DNA from: Sphingomonadales bacterium
Lineage (GTDB): Bacteria; Pseudomonadota; Alphaproteobacteria; Sphingomonadales; Sphingomonadaceae
Reading direction: 5' to 3'
Assembly: GCA_028289885.1 (NCBI GenBank)
Contig: JAQGKX010000104.1
Coordinates: forward strand, 1-51,963
DNA: 51,963 nt
Part shown: in pieces, positions 16,009-24,908 of the stretch
Layout of the letters: each line of letters opens with the position of its first letter
Position numbering within the stretch: the stretch's first letter is position 1
Notes under the pieces: model-generated
Seen by the model: the letters and a program-made list of their open reading frames with translations, nothing else
Told to the model about the DNA's origin: nothing
Databases searched by the model: none
Position numbers and translations under genes: made by a program

Positions 16009-17283
16009 TCATTTCAGTGTAATGCTCATCAGGATGCTGGTGCCCGCATATTCCCGCCCCAGCAGGTTTGACGTCGTCTGGAAGCGATGGTTGATTGACA
16101 GTCCTGCTTCCAGCCAGCGGTTGATGAGGTAACGAGCGCGGCCCTCTGTGATCCATAGCCGTTCCTTGCGATCCACGTCCTGATAGTCGTTGGATATGAA
16201 TTGTTCGTTCACCGAGAGGATAAGATTGCGGAGCAACTCATAGTCTACGTTGACGCCCAGGCTGTCCTGGAGAACGCCCGACTGATTGATAAAAGGGCTC
16301 TGCTGCACTGTGCGTGCGGCGGTGGCGGTGACTGTCAGCAGGAGTGTCGGATTCCAGATCGCGCGCGCATTGTAGCTGAAGCTGCCAATATCGTGCAGGT
16401 TCGGCTGCCGGTAATATTGCTTCAGATAACCGATGCCGACTTCGCCGTTGATGAACTCGTTGATCGCGAACACTACGCCGCCGAGGACTGCGAAACCCGT
16501 GGAGTCCTGATCGACCCCGGCCAGCGGCTGGCGATAGTTCTGGTCATTGAAGTTGCCGCTGACGAAGGTGCGAATACCGGGCCCAATGACATAGTCGCCG
16601 CGTAGGAGCGCCGTCACCTCTTTGCGATCGCGATAGTCCTGCGACAGGGAAACACCGGCAAGGTGCACGGGCAAATAGTTGAAAGTGGAGTAGGTGCCGC
16701 CCGCAATCAGCAGCAAGCGACCGAAGGTGTTAGTCGCGGACAGCCGTACGGTGCCCTGATCGTAGCGGATGCGGTCGCCGCTGGCGATGACGTCACCCAG
16801 CGTTCCCCGCTGCTCGACGCGGCGCGCGTAAAGGCCGCTGCCGTTAATAGCCAGGTCGCTGGACACGTCGTACCGGCCGATGGCCCCGACGTCATACTGA
16901 TCATTGTTTTCGCTGGAGCGGCTGAAATAGCGCTCGAACTGGCCGCCGGTGCTGAGCGTCAGGCTGTGGCGGGACCAGTTGGATCGCGCTTCCAGCCGGG
17001 GCGAGACACGGACGAGCCCATCGGACACCTTACCGGTATTGATGTTGTAGATGTTGTCGTCATAGCCGCTCTGGATCTGGAGCGTCGGGAACAGCCGAAA
17101 CCCGCCAGCGCTGATCCCGAGCGGATCATAGTCGGGCCGGGCGCGCGTCGCTACAGCCTCCGACGCGGCGATGTCGGCGAGCGTCGGGGGCGCGGCATTT
17201 TGGGCCAGCGCCGCCGCAACCACTGTCCATAAGCCGTAAAGCGAAGCTCCCCAACGTGCAAAAGCCCCAATACGCCGCGTCAT
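16009..17283 (-). CDS. Outer-membrane beta-barrel protein (BBP2/GelF-like)
   Basis: A 424-residue protein with an N-terminal signal peptide (hydrophobic run ending near ALAQNA) followed by alternating beta-strand sequence (for example FPTLQIQSGYDDNIYN and LYARRVEQRGTLGDVIASGD) and a final strand ending in LK. Proteins of this BBP2 type accompany sphingan export systems (GelF/SpsF position) and are thought to sit in the outer membrane. An AAGGGG ribosome site fixes the ATG at 17283 in place of the upstream one at 17313. It is the first gene of the leftward block and lies back to back with the Wza-like gene. Confidence 0.75.
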   Translation of the reverse strand: MTRRIGAFARWGASLYGLWTVVAAALAQNAAPPTLADIAASEAVATRARPDYDPLGISAGGFRLFPTLQIQSGYDDNIYNINTGKVSDGLVRVSPRLEARSNWSRHSLTLSTGGQFERYFSRSSENNDQYDVGAIGRYDVSSDLAINGSGLYARRVEQRGTLGDVIASGDRIRYDQGTVRLSATNTFGRLLLIAGGTYSTFNYLPVHLAGVSLSQDYRDRKEVTALLRGDYVIGPGIRTFVSGNFNDQNYRQPLAGVDQDSTGFAVLGGVVFAINEFINGEVGIGYLKQYYRQPNLHDIGSFSYNARAIWNPTLLLTVTATAARTVQQSPFINQSGVLQDSLGVNVDYELLRNLILSVNEQFISNDYQDVDRKERLWITEGRARYLINRWLEAGLSINHRFQTTSNLLGREYAGTSILMSITLK

Positions 17284-17701
17284 ATCGCCCCTTGCCCCAA
17301 ATGCCCCGGCCAAACTCTTAAGCTATTTAACCCAAGAAAACAGTAATTTTTATGGTTTACCAGACGCGTACGTCATGCCCTGCTGCACGGCAACAGTGTA
17401 GACCCGCAAAGGCCCGCTTGTCAGCATCCTGCTGCTTCCCGTTTCCCGATATTTATGCCTATGGCGCCCTGCTGGAGCGGGCAGGGCCGGTCGCTTGCCC
17501 TGACCGAATCCGAAGCACTCCGCCGATCCCGCCTCGACCGGAGGAGTTTCCCGATGATGTCGGTAGCCCTGTCTGAGAGCCGCTGTACTCGGGCGTTATG
17601 CATTACCGCTGTGAGATTATGGCACAGGCCGCACTACGATTTATGTGGCGAGAAGCGGAAGATCATGGCAGATTGTAAATAATTAAAAGGGTGGTGATCA
17701 G
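17284..17701. promoter_or_regulatory. Divergent intergenic region between barrel protein and Wza-like gene
   Basis: 418 bases with no credible gene, separating the leftward export/transfer block from the rightward export lipoprotein. It must hold promoters for both sides. AT-rich stretches near 17320-17350 and 17640-17690 (TTTATGTGGCG, ATTGTAAATAATTAAAAGG) are candidates, but I cannot place boxes reliably. Positions are those of the gap. Confidence 0.4.
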
Positions 17702-18262
17702 ATGGTAAAGTCGACTCTGGCGCTTTTGGCGCTCGTCATGGTTGCGCTTTCGGGATGCGCGGGAACACCTTCGCCACTCGCCGACAGCGGGATGCTAGCG
17801 ACCAGCTATGCACTGTCGGCGGGGGACAAGCTGCGCATCACAGTCTATAGCGAGCCGGCGCTGACGGGCGAATATGCCATCAACAGCGCGGGCAATGTCG
17901 CCTTCCCGCTGATCGGCGACATCCCCGCCGCGAACGGCCCGGTCGAGAAGCTGGCCGACGCGATTACCGCCAAGCTCGCCCGAGGCTATGTCAAAGATCC
18001 TCGCGTTAGCGTCGAGGTGCTGAATTACCGGCCTTATTATATTCTGGGCGAGGTTAACAAGCCGGGGGGATTTCCCTACTCAGTCAATCTCACGATCGAA
18101 CAGGCGGTCGCTGCGGCCGGCGGCTATTCGTACCGGGCCAACAGGCGCTACGCCATCGTGCGCCGCGCCAACGAACCCGAGGAACATAGCGTCGATCTCC
18201 GCGGTCGCCCGAGCTATGTGCTGCCCGGCGATACGATCAGGATCAGCGAACGCTATTTTTAA
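17702..18262 (+). CDS. Wza/GumB-type polysaccharide export lipoprotein
   Basis: A 186-residue outer-membrane lipoprotein with signal peptide and lipobox LSGC (Cys19), then a Poly_export domain (YALSAGDKLRITVYSEP, NVAFPLIGDIPAANG) and a SLBB-type domain (YYILGEVNKPGGFPYSVNLT, AVAAAGGYSYRANR). Its length matches GumB/GelD, shorter than Wza. It forms the export channel that docks with the periplasmic part of the tyrosine kinase at 13732. A GGTGGTGA ribosome site precedes the ATG. Transcribed alone to the right, opposite to the kinase and barrel genes. Confidence 0.88.
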   Translation: MVKSTLALLALVMVALSGCAGTPSPLADSGMLATSYALSAGDKLRITVYSEPALTGEYAINSAGNVAFPLIGDIPAANGPVEKLADAITAKLARGYVKDPRVSVEVLNYRPYYILGEVNKPGGFPYSVNLTIEQAVAAAGGYSYRANRRYAIVRRANEPEEHSVDLRGRPSYVLPGDTIRISERYF

Positions 18263-18818
18263 TCTCATGGCAATTCTGTGAGAGCCGCCGTGCCAGTCCG
18301 CTCGACAAGGAAGTGAGCGCTTCGTAGCTTCTGCGTCTGATGCCTCTCGCTTGACGCGGGGAGCGTTCGACTGGCTGACGCCCAGTTGCGCGCCAACCGC
18401 ATGCCGCGTGATCCTGGTCGTCCTGCTCTGCTGGCGCTGGTCGGCCCGACAAACCGGCTCGCTCGGCCTGCGCGAGATCGTCGCCATAAGGCCTTGCCTG
18501 GATCAGCGGGCAACTCAGCCCGCTCTTGTTTGAAGCCAAGGTGGCTTGCGTAGGTGGCCGGCAGGAACCGGTACAAGTCCATCCCGAACGTCACCGGCAC
18601 AATACGCCTTCTTTCGATCGTTCGTCGTCGCGGGACCGGCCCACCCTTGACCGGTACGTACAGGACAGGCGTTGTCGTTTTCTACTGTTTTCATCAGAGG
18701 TAATCTCTACGAGGGGCTGATGGACACAATTTTTAACGCCCAGCGCAACCTGTGATGGCGACAAACATCGAAGGGGAATGTCTTAAATCTTTTCGCAAGT
18801 CTGAAAGTTCAAAGAGCA
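18263..18818. other. 556-base gap, possible decayed IS630-like segment
   Basis: No intact gene. On the minus strand near 18500-18370 the pieces IQARPYGDDLAQAERAG and, in another frame, AVGAQLGVSQSNAPRVKREA recall the N-terminal helix-turn-helix of IS630-type transposases, but the frames are broken and the match is weak. The AT-rich end near 18700-18810 probably carries the promoter of the second flippase. Confidence 0.25.
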
Positions 18819-20333
18819 ATGACTCCTGATCAACCAAAACTCCGTGACAGTGCTGAGTTGACCAGAAGGACGACGAGGAGTGCCGCCTGGCTGATATTGG
18901 TCAGGCTGGCCAGCAAAGGAGTCGATTTCCTCAGTCTCTTGATACTTGCCAAACTCCTGTCGCCAACGGACTTCGGCATCATCGCAATCGCCATGACCCT
19001 GGTTCTGATGATTGAGGCAATCTTCGAATTACCGGTGTCCCAGGTTCTCGTCAGCATGCCTCTCGTGACCGATGGGCATATCGACACCGCCTTCACGTTG
19101 AGCGCCTTACGCGGGCTGGCTCTTGCGCTGGTGCTGTGGATACTCGCCATTCCCTTTGCGAGTTTCTATCACGATCCGCGGCTCGCATCGTTGATCGGCA
19201 TCCTGAGTTGCGCTCCGGTGCTGCGGGGGATGATCAGCCCTCGCATGTCGTTCTTCATCAAGCGCCTCGACTTCAGGCGCGATCTTATCCTCGATCTGGG
19301 GAACAAGCTCGCAACGCTGGCATCGTCGTCTTTGGCTGCTTGGTTGCTGCACGACTATCGAGCGCTGATGGTCGGCATTATCGTTTCTCCCCTCGTCGTT
19401 GTTATCCTGTCGTACGTATTCGCGCCTTACCGGCCCCGATTCTCGCTCAGGAACTGGTCGGCCTTTTCCGGATTCGTCGGTTGGACGACGATTTCGCAAT
19501 TTCTGTCTGCCGTGAACTGGCAGTGCGATCGCCTTCTGCTAGGAAGGTTCGTAACACCTGCGGCGCTAGGCAATTATTCATTGGCGAACGACCTGTCGTT
19601 CCTCCCGGAACAGGCGCTGATCAAGCCGATTGTCCGGCCGTTGCTTTCGGCATTCTCGCTGATTGGGGACGACATCGATCGCTTGCGCTCGGCCTATCAC
19701 AGGGCGTCCGGCTCGATCTTCGCTTTGGGATTGCCGCTGATGCTCGGGTTGAGCTTGCTGGCCGATCCCGCGGTGCATTTCATTCTAGGCAGCAAATGGG
19801 TGGCGGCAATCCCGACCCTGCAATGGCTATCGCTCACGCTCATCCCGCCCTTGTTCATCTCCCCCTTTCCGTCGCTCGCAATGGCCAGGGGGCGTTTCGA
19901 CCTGATCCTGCGCCAGACCGCCAGTGAAGCGGCATCCAAGATACCGCTGATGGCGATCGGTGCGCTGCTGTTTGGCATACCAGGCGCCATCGGAGCGCGA
20001 GCGATATCGTCGATCATCACCTCGATCTTCGTATTATACTATACCGGAAGCATATTAAACCAATCGATCTCCAGGCAGATTCTCGGTATTTGGCGGATCT
20101 TGGCATCCGGCCTGATCCTCGCCGCGTTCCTGTTGCTGACCCGGCCGCTTCTCGCAGGCGACACTGGCTTGACCTTGGGTCTTCATCTTTGGCTGGTCAG
20201 CATTGCAGGGCTGACGGTGTATTGCGTCTCATTGGTATTGCTCTGGATCAGCGTCGGTCGTCCTAGGGGTATCGAAGAGCTGATCTGGAACCGCATTCTG
20301 GTCTTGCTTCGCCGCAAGTTTGTATCGCGTTGA
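18819..20333 (+). CDS. PST-family polysaccharide flippase (second copy)
   Basis: A 504-residue membrane protein of the Wzx/PST type with some 12 to 14 helices, closely related to the flippase domain at 9255. Common blocks are LARLL/LAKLLSPTDFGIIAIAM, LDFRRDLILDLGNK, NWQCDRLLLGRFV and PEQALIKPIVRPL. It ends in LVLLRRKFVSR, without the DUF952-like extension of the first copy. It would move lipid-linked oligosaccharide across the inner membrane. Two flippases in one locus suggest either two products or redundancy after duplication. It converges on the flavoprotein gene with only 48 bases between the stop codons. Confidence 0.85.
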   Translation: MTPDQPKLRDSAELTRRTTRSAAWLILVRLASKGVDFLSLLILAKLLSPTDFGIIAIAMTLVLMIEAIFELPVSQVLVSMPLVTDGHIDTAFTLSALRGLALALVLWILAIPFASFYHDPRLASLIGILSCAPVLRGMISPRMSFFIKRLDFRRDLILDLGNKLATLASSSLAAWLLHDYRALMVGIIVSPLVVVILSYVFAPYRPRFSLRNWSAFSGFVGWTTISQFLSAVNWQCDRLLLGRFVTPAALGNYSLANDLSFLPEQALIKPIVRPLLSAFSLIGDDIDRLRSAYHRASGSIFALGLPLMLGLSLLADPAVHFILGSKWVAAIPTLQWLSLTLIPPLFISPFPSLAMARGRFDLILRQTASEAASKIPLMAIGALLFGIPGAIGARAISSIITSIFVLYYTGSILNQSISRQILGIWRILASGLILAAFLLLTRPLLAGDTGLTLGLHLWLVSIAGLTVYCVSLVLLWISVGRPRGIEELIWNRILVLLRRKFVSR

Positions 20334-20381
20334 TGGCTGACGGGGCAGTGCGTCCTGTCACGGCAACGAACACAGGGATAA

Positions 20382-21683
20382 TTATCCCCCGCCCAGCGCT
20401 ATTTCCGCCTTCAAGGTCGTATCGCGTGCGGTCGGCTGATAATCGAACCGTCCCTGTCGACCGATCGATTCAATGCCGAAGTCGGACAGCAGGAGAACGG
20501 CTTTCCGGGCAAGATCCGTCGCACCGTCTAGGTAGATCGGGTAAGCGTTGGACGTTAATTGGCTGCCTTCGAGAATGAGATTTCCAACAAACAGGTTGTT
20601 AGCCGCCACATGTTCCCGGAATTTGCGATCGGCAGTCTCGACCGACCCTTCGACGTGATCGGCATTGACCTCAACGCCGAAATACTGACGCTCTTTTACC
20701 AGGCCGTAGAAGTCAGAATAGATGGTCAGCCGCTTCCAGGGCCCGGAGAAAGAGAAGTTGTACAGGATGGACGAGGGGAACCCGCGCGTTCCATCGAAGC
20801 TGTAGAACAGGCTTATCAAGCGTACGGATTGCAGTTCAGCACCGAGGTCGATCCCGCAAAGCGCCAAGCTGGTATGTAGCGGGAACGTGGAGATGACCCT
20901 ACGTGCACGCAAGCACTGGTCGGAGCACTGAACCTCGAAAAGGCCATCGACTTTCTTTATCGAGCTTACCGTCGTGCCCAACGCGATGTCTGCGCCAAGC
21001 CCTGCCAATTTGTCCGCTGCGGCTTTATAGAGGTAGTGGAACCCCTCCTTTGGTCGCGCAAGTTGCCGATTGATTGGACCTTGCCGGGTACGATGACTCT
21101 TTTTCAGCATCGGATTGTTCAGCGAAGCATATTCCGAAATCCAGGACATGCGCTTTTCTGCAAATGCAAGTTCGATCTTTTCCGGTGGGAGGCCATAGAA
21201 GCGCTCCATATAGTTTTCGAGCCCCGACCTCCTCAAAAATCTCGAACCGATCCAATAGCGCGCGAAATCCTTGGCATTTTTCATACGGCGGTGGAACAGC
21301 CGGGAAAAGACGACCGATGCTACGATCCTAGCCCATTCTATCGGACCTGCGCAAAATAAGTCGTCCTTCAGCGACAAAGGGTATTTGGTCACGACACCCT
21401 GCGGGTTCAGTCGCTGCCATGTCGGATCGATATCGACATAGAGGGGCAGCAATTCCGGGAAGTGCCGAATCAGTGGCGAGTCATTCTGAAAGATAAAGCT
21501 TCCAATATCAAAGCTATATTCTCCGATATTTACATTGATATGATTGCCACCGAAATGTCCGTAACTGTCTAATATCAGTATATGCAAGCAATCATCATTA
21601 AGGAGAATCGAGGAAGCAACAAGGCCGCTGATGCCTGCTCCCAGTACTATTGCATCATAGACATCATGTGAATGGTTATCCAA
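20382..21683 (-). CDS. FAD-dependent oxidoreductase, UDP-galactopyranose mutase/protoporphyrinogen-oxidase-like
   Basis: A protein of about 430 residues with an N-terminal dinucleotide-binding motif (YDAIVLGAGISGLVASSILL), an acidic strand (ILDSYGHFGGNHI) that would bind the FAD ribose, and RLARPKEGFHYLYKAAADKL, typical of flavin amine oxidase-like proteins. The GGN segment after the acidic strand recalls UDP-galactopyranose mutase, but overall it fits the wider NAD(P)-binding_8 group found in EPS loci. It could rearrange or oxidise a nucleotide sugar or lipid-linked sugar. The start is taken as TTG 21683, preceded by GGGGGA; a TTG at 21716 also exists. Confidence 0.65.
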   Translation of the reverse strand: MDNHSHDVYDAIVLGAGISGLVASSILLNDDCLHILILDSYGHFGGNHINVNIGEYSFDIGSFIFQNDSPLIRHFPELLPLYVDIDPTWQRLNPQGVVTKYPLSLKDDLFCAGPIEWARIVASVVFSRLFHRRMKNAKDFARYWIGSRFLRRSGLENYMERFYGLPPEKIELAFAEKRMSWISEYASLNNPMLKKSHRTRQGPINRQLARPKEGFHYLYKAAADKLAGLGADIALGTTVSSIKKVDGLFEVQCSDQCLRARRVISTFPLHTSLALCGIDLGAELQSVRLISLFYSFDGTRGFPSSILYNFSFSGPWKRLTIYSDFYGLVKERQYFGVEVNADHVEGSVETADRKFREHVAANNLFVGNLILEGSQLTSNAYPIYLDGATDLARKAVLLLSDFGIESIGRQGRFDYQPTARDTTLKAEIALGGG

Positions 21684-21838
21684 GATGCGTCCCCCACTTC
21701 CTATGAACAGAGCCAAATGGAGACATCATGCATTGGTACGCATCCCCGATGCCCGCCCGTCGCAGTTTACTGACTCCGAATACTTTCAACCTTTAGGGGC
21801 CATCCCCACAAATTTTACTCAATAGACATGCTGCGGGA

Positions 21839-22840
21839 TCATAACCGGGCGAAGCGCCTGCGTATTAGTGCACGTGCGATACCCAGAGGTGCCATGAGGA
21901 TTACGCCCGAATAGGCCGCCATGATCAAGCGTCGATAGAGTGGCTCGAACCCGCTACGGAACGGCATCATGATGGCATCGCCCACCGCCGCGAGCCGAGA
22001 ATCATCAGTCAGCGGATGGTCGGTCGGCCGAAGCCGGAGAGACACGGCGCGCAGTTGCAGCAGATGAGGCCCGCGAAACAAGGCCAGTCGCCTCGGGGAC
22101 GCAACGCCCATCATCTCGCAGGCGTCCTGGGCCGCGCTCAACCGCTTCACGGCGCGCTCCACCTCGCGCCCGAAGTTGGTGTCGCTTGCCAGAAGGTTGC
22201 TATCGTTGCTGTCATGCATTCGGTACAACACCAACGGGCGCGCGATGGTGATGACGTCACCCATGAAAGGTGCCATCGCAATACAGGTCGTGTCGGTCGA
22301 ACTGTCGCGACTTGCATCTATCGGAAATATGCGCTCGAGAAACGATCGTGCATAGGCATTGCCCGATCCCGGGGGGCTGGGGTATTCGTTGAACTTCGCC
22401 GCCCATTTCCGTATTTGTGTCGCCGAAGGCACTCCGTCCAGCCTTGGCAATATCGACTTCATCTTACCTTCATTCTCGTCGATGCGCTGGACTTGGGCTT
22501 GGACTTTGCTGACGCCCGGGCGCCATACTGCGGCGATCGCGCGCGCCATGTCCGGCAGCAATATGTCGTCGGCATCGAGAAATATGATCACGTCGCCGTG
22601 GGTCGCGGCAAACCCGACGTTATTGGCCACGAGCTGCCCGGCATTTGGCTGGAATAGAGATTTGATCCGCCCGCCATAAGCTTCGATCACCTCCCGTGAA
22701 TGGTCGGTAGAGCCATCATCGACCACGATCAATTCCACGTCCGGCCAATCTAGACCCAGAGCGCTGTCGATCGCGCGCGAAATGAACCGGCCATAATTAT
22801 AATTTGCGATTACGATACTGAACTTTAGTGGCGTCTGCAT
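21839..22840 (-). CDS. Family 2 glycosyltransferase
   Basis: A 333-residue GT-A enzyme: FSIVIANYNYGRFISRAI and ELIVVDDGSTDHSREVIEAY form the nucleotide site, DVIIFLDADDILLPDM holds the DxD, and a hydrophobic C-terminal segment (GVILMAPLGIARALI) may touch the membrane. GGAGG lies 7 bases before the ATG, a strong ribosome site. It probably adds a sugar to the EPS repeat unit. Its first 140 bases and the upstream region have a decayed duplicate at 4121-4364. Confidence 0.85.
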   Translation of the reverse strand: MQTPLKFSIVIANYNYGRFISRAIDSALGLDWPDVELIVVDDGSTDHSREVIEAYGGRIKSLFQPNAGQLVANNVGFAATHGDVIIFLDADDILLPDMARAIAAVWRPGVSKVQAQVQRIDENEGKMKSILPRLDGVPSATQIRKWAAKFNEYPSPPGSGNAYARSFLERIFPIDASRDSSTDTTCIAMAPFMGDVITIARPLVLYRMHDSNDSNLLASDTNFGREVERAVKRLSAAQDACEMMGVASPRRLALFRGPHLLQLRAVSLRLRPTDHPLTDDSRLAAVGDAIMMPFRSGFEPLYRRLIMAAYSGVILMAPLGIARALIRRRFARL

Positions 22841-22944
22841 CAGTTACCCTCCACCAAGCGCGTCCATATCACCATGCCAGGACGATTACATTAGCTTTTC
22901 CATGCCGACTCCGAGGGCGATGTATTTTTGTGGGTCGGAACATG
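22701..22944. repeat. 244-base diverged repeat, copy B (partner at 4121-4364)
   Basis: This copy contains the living GT2 5' end and about 100 bases upstream. The partner has the same layout, but its coding part is dead. Both copies have the same orientation on the plus strand, about 18.6 kb apart, so recombination between them would delete or duplicate the intervening EPS genes. Confidence 0.7.
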
Positions 22945-23057
22945 GTGAGCGGAACAAGGGCAAAGTCGCGTGCGAAGCGGCGAAGGATAAAACTGCTGTT
23001 GTCGGTCGCGCATTCGCTGCAATGTGACACGTTTTTTTCGCGGCGCGAACGACGGCG

Positions 23058-23534
23058 TCAGAGCAGCGTGATAAATCCCAGGATGATCAGCCATCCGGCA
23101 ACGCCTATTCCGCCGAAGATCAGGAGACGACGGCTTTGCGATAAGCGCTCGATCTGCGGCGGGTTGGCGCGCGACCATTCGCTCAGCAGGCCCACGTCCA
23201 GCTGCCTGCCGAAATCTGCCTCGACGACGGACTGCGCGGTTGACGGCATGGTGACCAGGCGGGCATCGATCGCATCAACGAACTCGCAGCTGAATCCGTT
23301 GTCGGTATGACGGACGACATGGGCGGCCCGCTGGCCGACGCCCGGAATGCCGACCGTTACCTTTTCACCAAGCTGCAGATTGGCTTGCGTAAGCATGCGG
23401 AAGCCGGTCGCCGACAAATCTTCGACGACCACGTCGATCGGTATGTTGCCGACGTGCCGCAAAGTCCCGGCAACATGGAGTTCCTTGCGTTCCGCCCGGC
23501 GGTCGTCTCGAAGAAGCTGTGCCGTGAGTGCCAT
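23058..23534 (-). CDS. PilZ-domain protein with C-terminal membrane anchor
   Basis: The 158-residue protein has the two c-di-GMP binding motifs of PilZ domains: RRAER (RxxxR, residues 12-16) and DLSATG (DxSxxG, 39-44). The domain ends near residue 95 and is followed by a linker and one helix at the very C-terminus (LLIFGGIGVAGWLIILGFITLL). It would therefore sense c-di-GMP at the inner membrane. Its place between a GT2 and the initiating sugar transferase suggests that it tunes EPS synthesis, as Alg44-type PilZ proteins do in other systems. AGGA precedes the ATG at 9 bases. Confidence 0.85.
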   Translation of the reverse strand: MALTAQLLRDDRRAERKELHVAGTLRHVGNIPIDVVVEDLSATGFRMLTQANLQLGEKVTVGIPGVGQRAAHVVRHTDNGFSCEFVDAIDARLVTMPSTAQSVVEADFGRQLDVGLLSEWSRANPPQIERLSQSRRLLIFGGIGVAGWLIILGFITLL

Positions 23535-23795
23535 AAGTTGAATCCTGCTTAGGTAACTACAGCTAAACGAAAGGCGGTAAAGATACCATTAACGCTGGGC
23601 CTTGTGCCTGCGACACAGACAATCACGCCTGCTTATCTCAATGCGTGCATTCTTGCGGCGCACGCTATGTTCGCGATATGACCGCAGGCTAAGAGTTGCC
23701 CAAGTCGCACGGTGCCGAATGCTTGAGCGACCATGCCGCTACTCCGCCTTCTCATATACGCCGGCGTGACAGCGGAACATTTTTACCAATTGGCA

Positions 23796-23807
23796 GTTCG
23801 CGCGAAC
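23796..23807. promoter_or_regulatory. 12-base palindrome in the divergent region before the sugar transferase
   Basis: GTTCGCGCGAAC is a perfect palindrome in the 403-base region between the PilZ gene and the ExoY-like gene, which otherwise holds no gene. It is followed by AT-rich sequence (CATAAATGCCTAATTTCG, CATAAATCATTTTGTAACG) that probably includes promoters. A role as operator is inference. Confidence 0.3.
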
Positions 23808-23937
23808 CACCCATAAATGCCTAATTTCGCTTCCATAAATCATTTTGTAACGTGTGTAATTTAGAGTATCCGTACAATCAAGCTTGCCAAGTCTTTCGAG
23901 TCGATTGGCTGTGCATCTATTGGTGTGAGGCATGCAC

Positions 23938-24627
23938 GTGAGCGCTCAGGAACTTGCAGTATTGGATAAGGCCGTCAAACTCGGGCGGCGTGATAAACCC
24001 GTGGTGTCAGTCGGAATCAGCTTGGCAATAATCCGTGGCCTCGACGTGACCTTCGCCGGATGCGCCTTGCTGTTCATGCTACCCGTGATGCTTGCCTTGG
24101 CGATAATGACCTGGCTCGGCGACCCCGGTCCGATCTTCTTCGGACATACCAGAGTTGGCAAGAACGGGCGCAGCTTCCATTGCTTTAAGTTCCGCACGAT
24201 GGTGATCAATGCCGAAGAGCGCCTGATCCAGTTGTTGCAGTCTGACACCATCGCGCGCGCCGAATGGGAGCGCGATCGCAAGTTAGCCAACGATCCCCGC
24301 ATTACCAGAATTGGCCGCTTCATGCGCAGATCGAGCCTCGACGAACTACCGCAGCTTTGGAACGTCATCTGCGGCGACATGAGCCTCATAGGTCCGCGTC
24401 CAATTGTACAGGCCGAGGTGCCCCGGTACGGTCGCTATATCGCCGATTACATGTCTACGCGACCGGGCATTAGCGGCCTGTGGCAGATAAGCGGTCGCAA
24501 CGACGTCAGCTATCGGCGCCGGGTCGCGCTCGATGTGGCGTTTGCCCGGTCCCAATCGTTGAAGCTATATCTGCGTATCTTGGTGCTTACCTTGCCGGCG
24601 GTGCTCTTTCAGCGGGGGTCGTACTGA
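23938..24627 (+). CDS. ExoY/WcaJ-type initiating sugar-1-phosphate transferase
   Basis: A protein of about 229 residues of the bacterial sugar transferase family, which attaches the first sugar phosphate (Glc-1-P or Gal-1-P) to undecaprenyl phosphate. It has one hydrophobic hairpin (GCALLFMLPVMLALAIMTW) followed by the catalytic core: FFGHTRVGKNGRSFHCFKFR, RRSSLDELPQLWNVICGDMS, LIGPRP and TRPGISGLWQ. It lacks the four extra N-terminal helices of long WcaJ/GelB-type enzymes. GAGG lies 7 bases before a GTG at 23938, preferred over the ATG at 23932, which is too close to it. Confidence 0.88.
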   Translation: MSAQELAVLDKAVKLGRRDKPVVSVGISLAIIRGLDVTFAGCALLFMLPVMLALAIMTWLGDPGPIFFGHTRVGKNGRSFHCFKFRTMVINAEERLIQLLQSDTIARAEWERDRKLANDPRITRIGRFMRRSSLDELPQLWNVICGDMSLIGPRPIVQAEVPRYGRYIADYMSTRPGISGLWQISGRNDVSYRRRVALDVAFARSQSLKLYLRILVLTLPAVLFQRGSY

Positions 24628-24707
24628 TCGATCCACGCACATGCCAGGTCTTCGGCCCGGCCGGTTCCATGGTCACGCAGGGCATATCGTCGAACTTCGA
24701 AAGCTGT

Positions 24708-24908
24708 CTAGAGGCTGATCGCTGCAATGACCGCCATCCACAACATGGTGGACAGCGCAAGCGCAATGAAAATGCCGCGAGGTGCTTCAATCGATGCGGA
24801 ACCTGACGTCAGGGTCTCGCCTTCAGGCATCGACAATTTAGTAAAGCGCGGCATGCTCCTGATGCGATGGTTACAGATGCGAACCGTTGTTACGCGGTGA
24901 GTTTTCAT
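24708..24908 (-). CDS. Small single-helix membrane protein
   Basis: A 66-residue protein: a basic N-terminal half (MKTHRVTTVRICNHRIRSMP) followed by one C-terminal helix (GIFIALALSTMLWMAVIAAISL) that reaches the end. GGAGAG just before the ATG at 24908 is a strong ribosome site, and the sequence upstream is AT-rich, which argues for a real gene. The topology (basic tail inside, C-terminal anchor) resembles small sphingomonad membrane proteins of unknown role. It converges on the sugar transferase gene and might modulate it, but there is no direct evidence. Confidence 0.6.
   Translation of the reverse strand: MKTHRVTTVRICNHRIRSMPRFTKLSMPEGETLTSGSASIEAPRGIFIALALSTMLWMAVIAAISL

Noticed and set aside
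18265-18600. 111-residue minus-strand frame
   Set aside because: Fragments recall the N-terminus of IS630 transposases but in different frames; too weak for a mobile-element call and left as a gap note.
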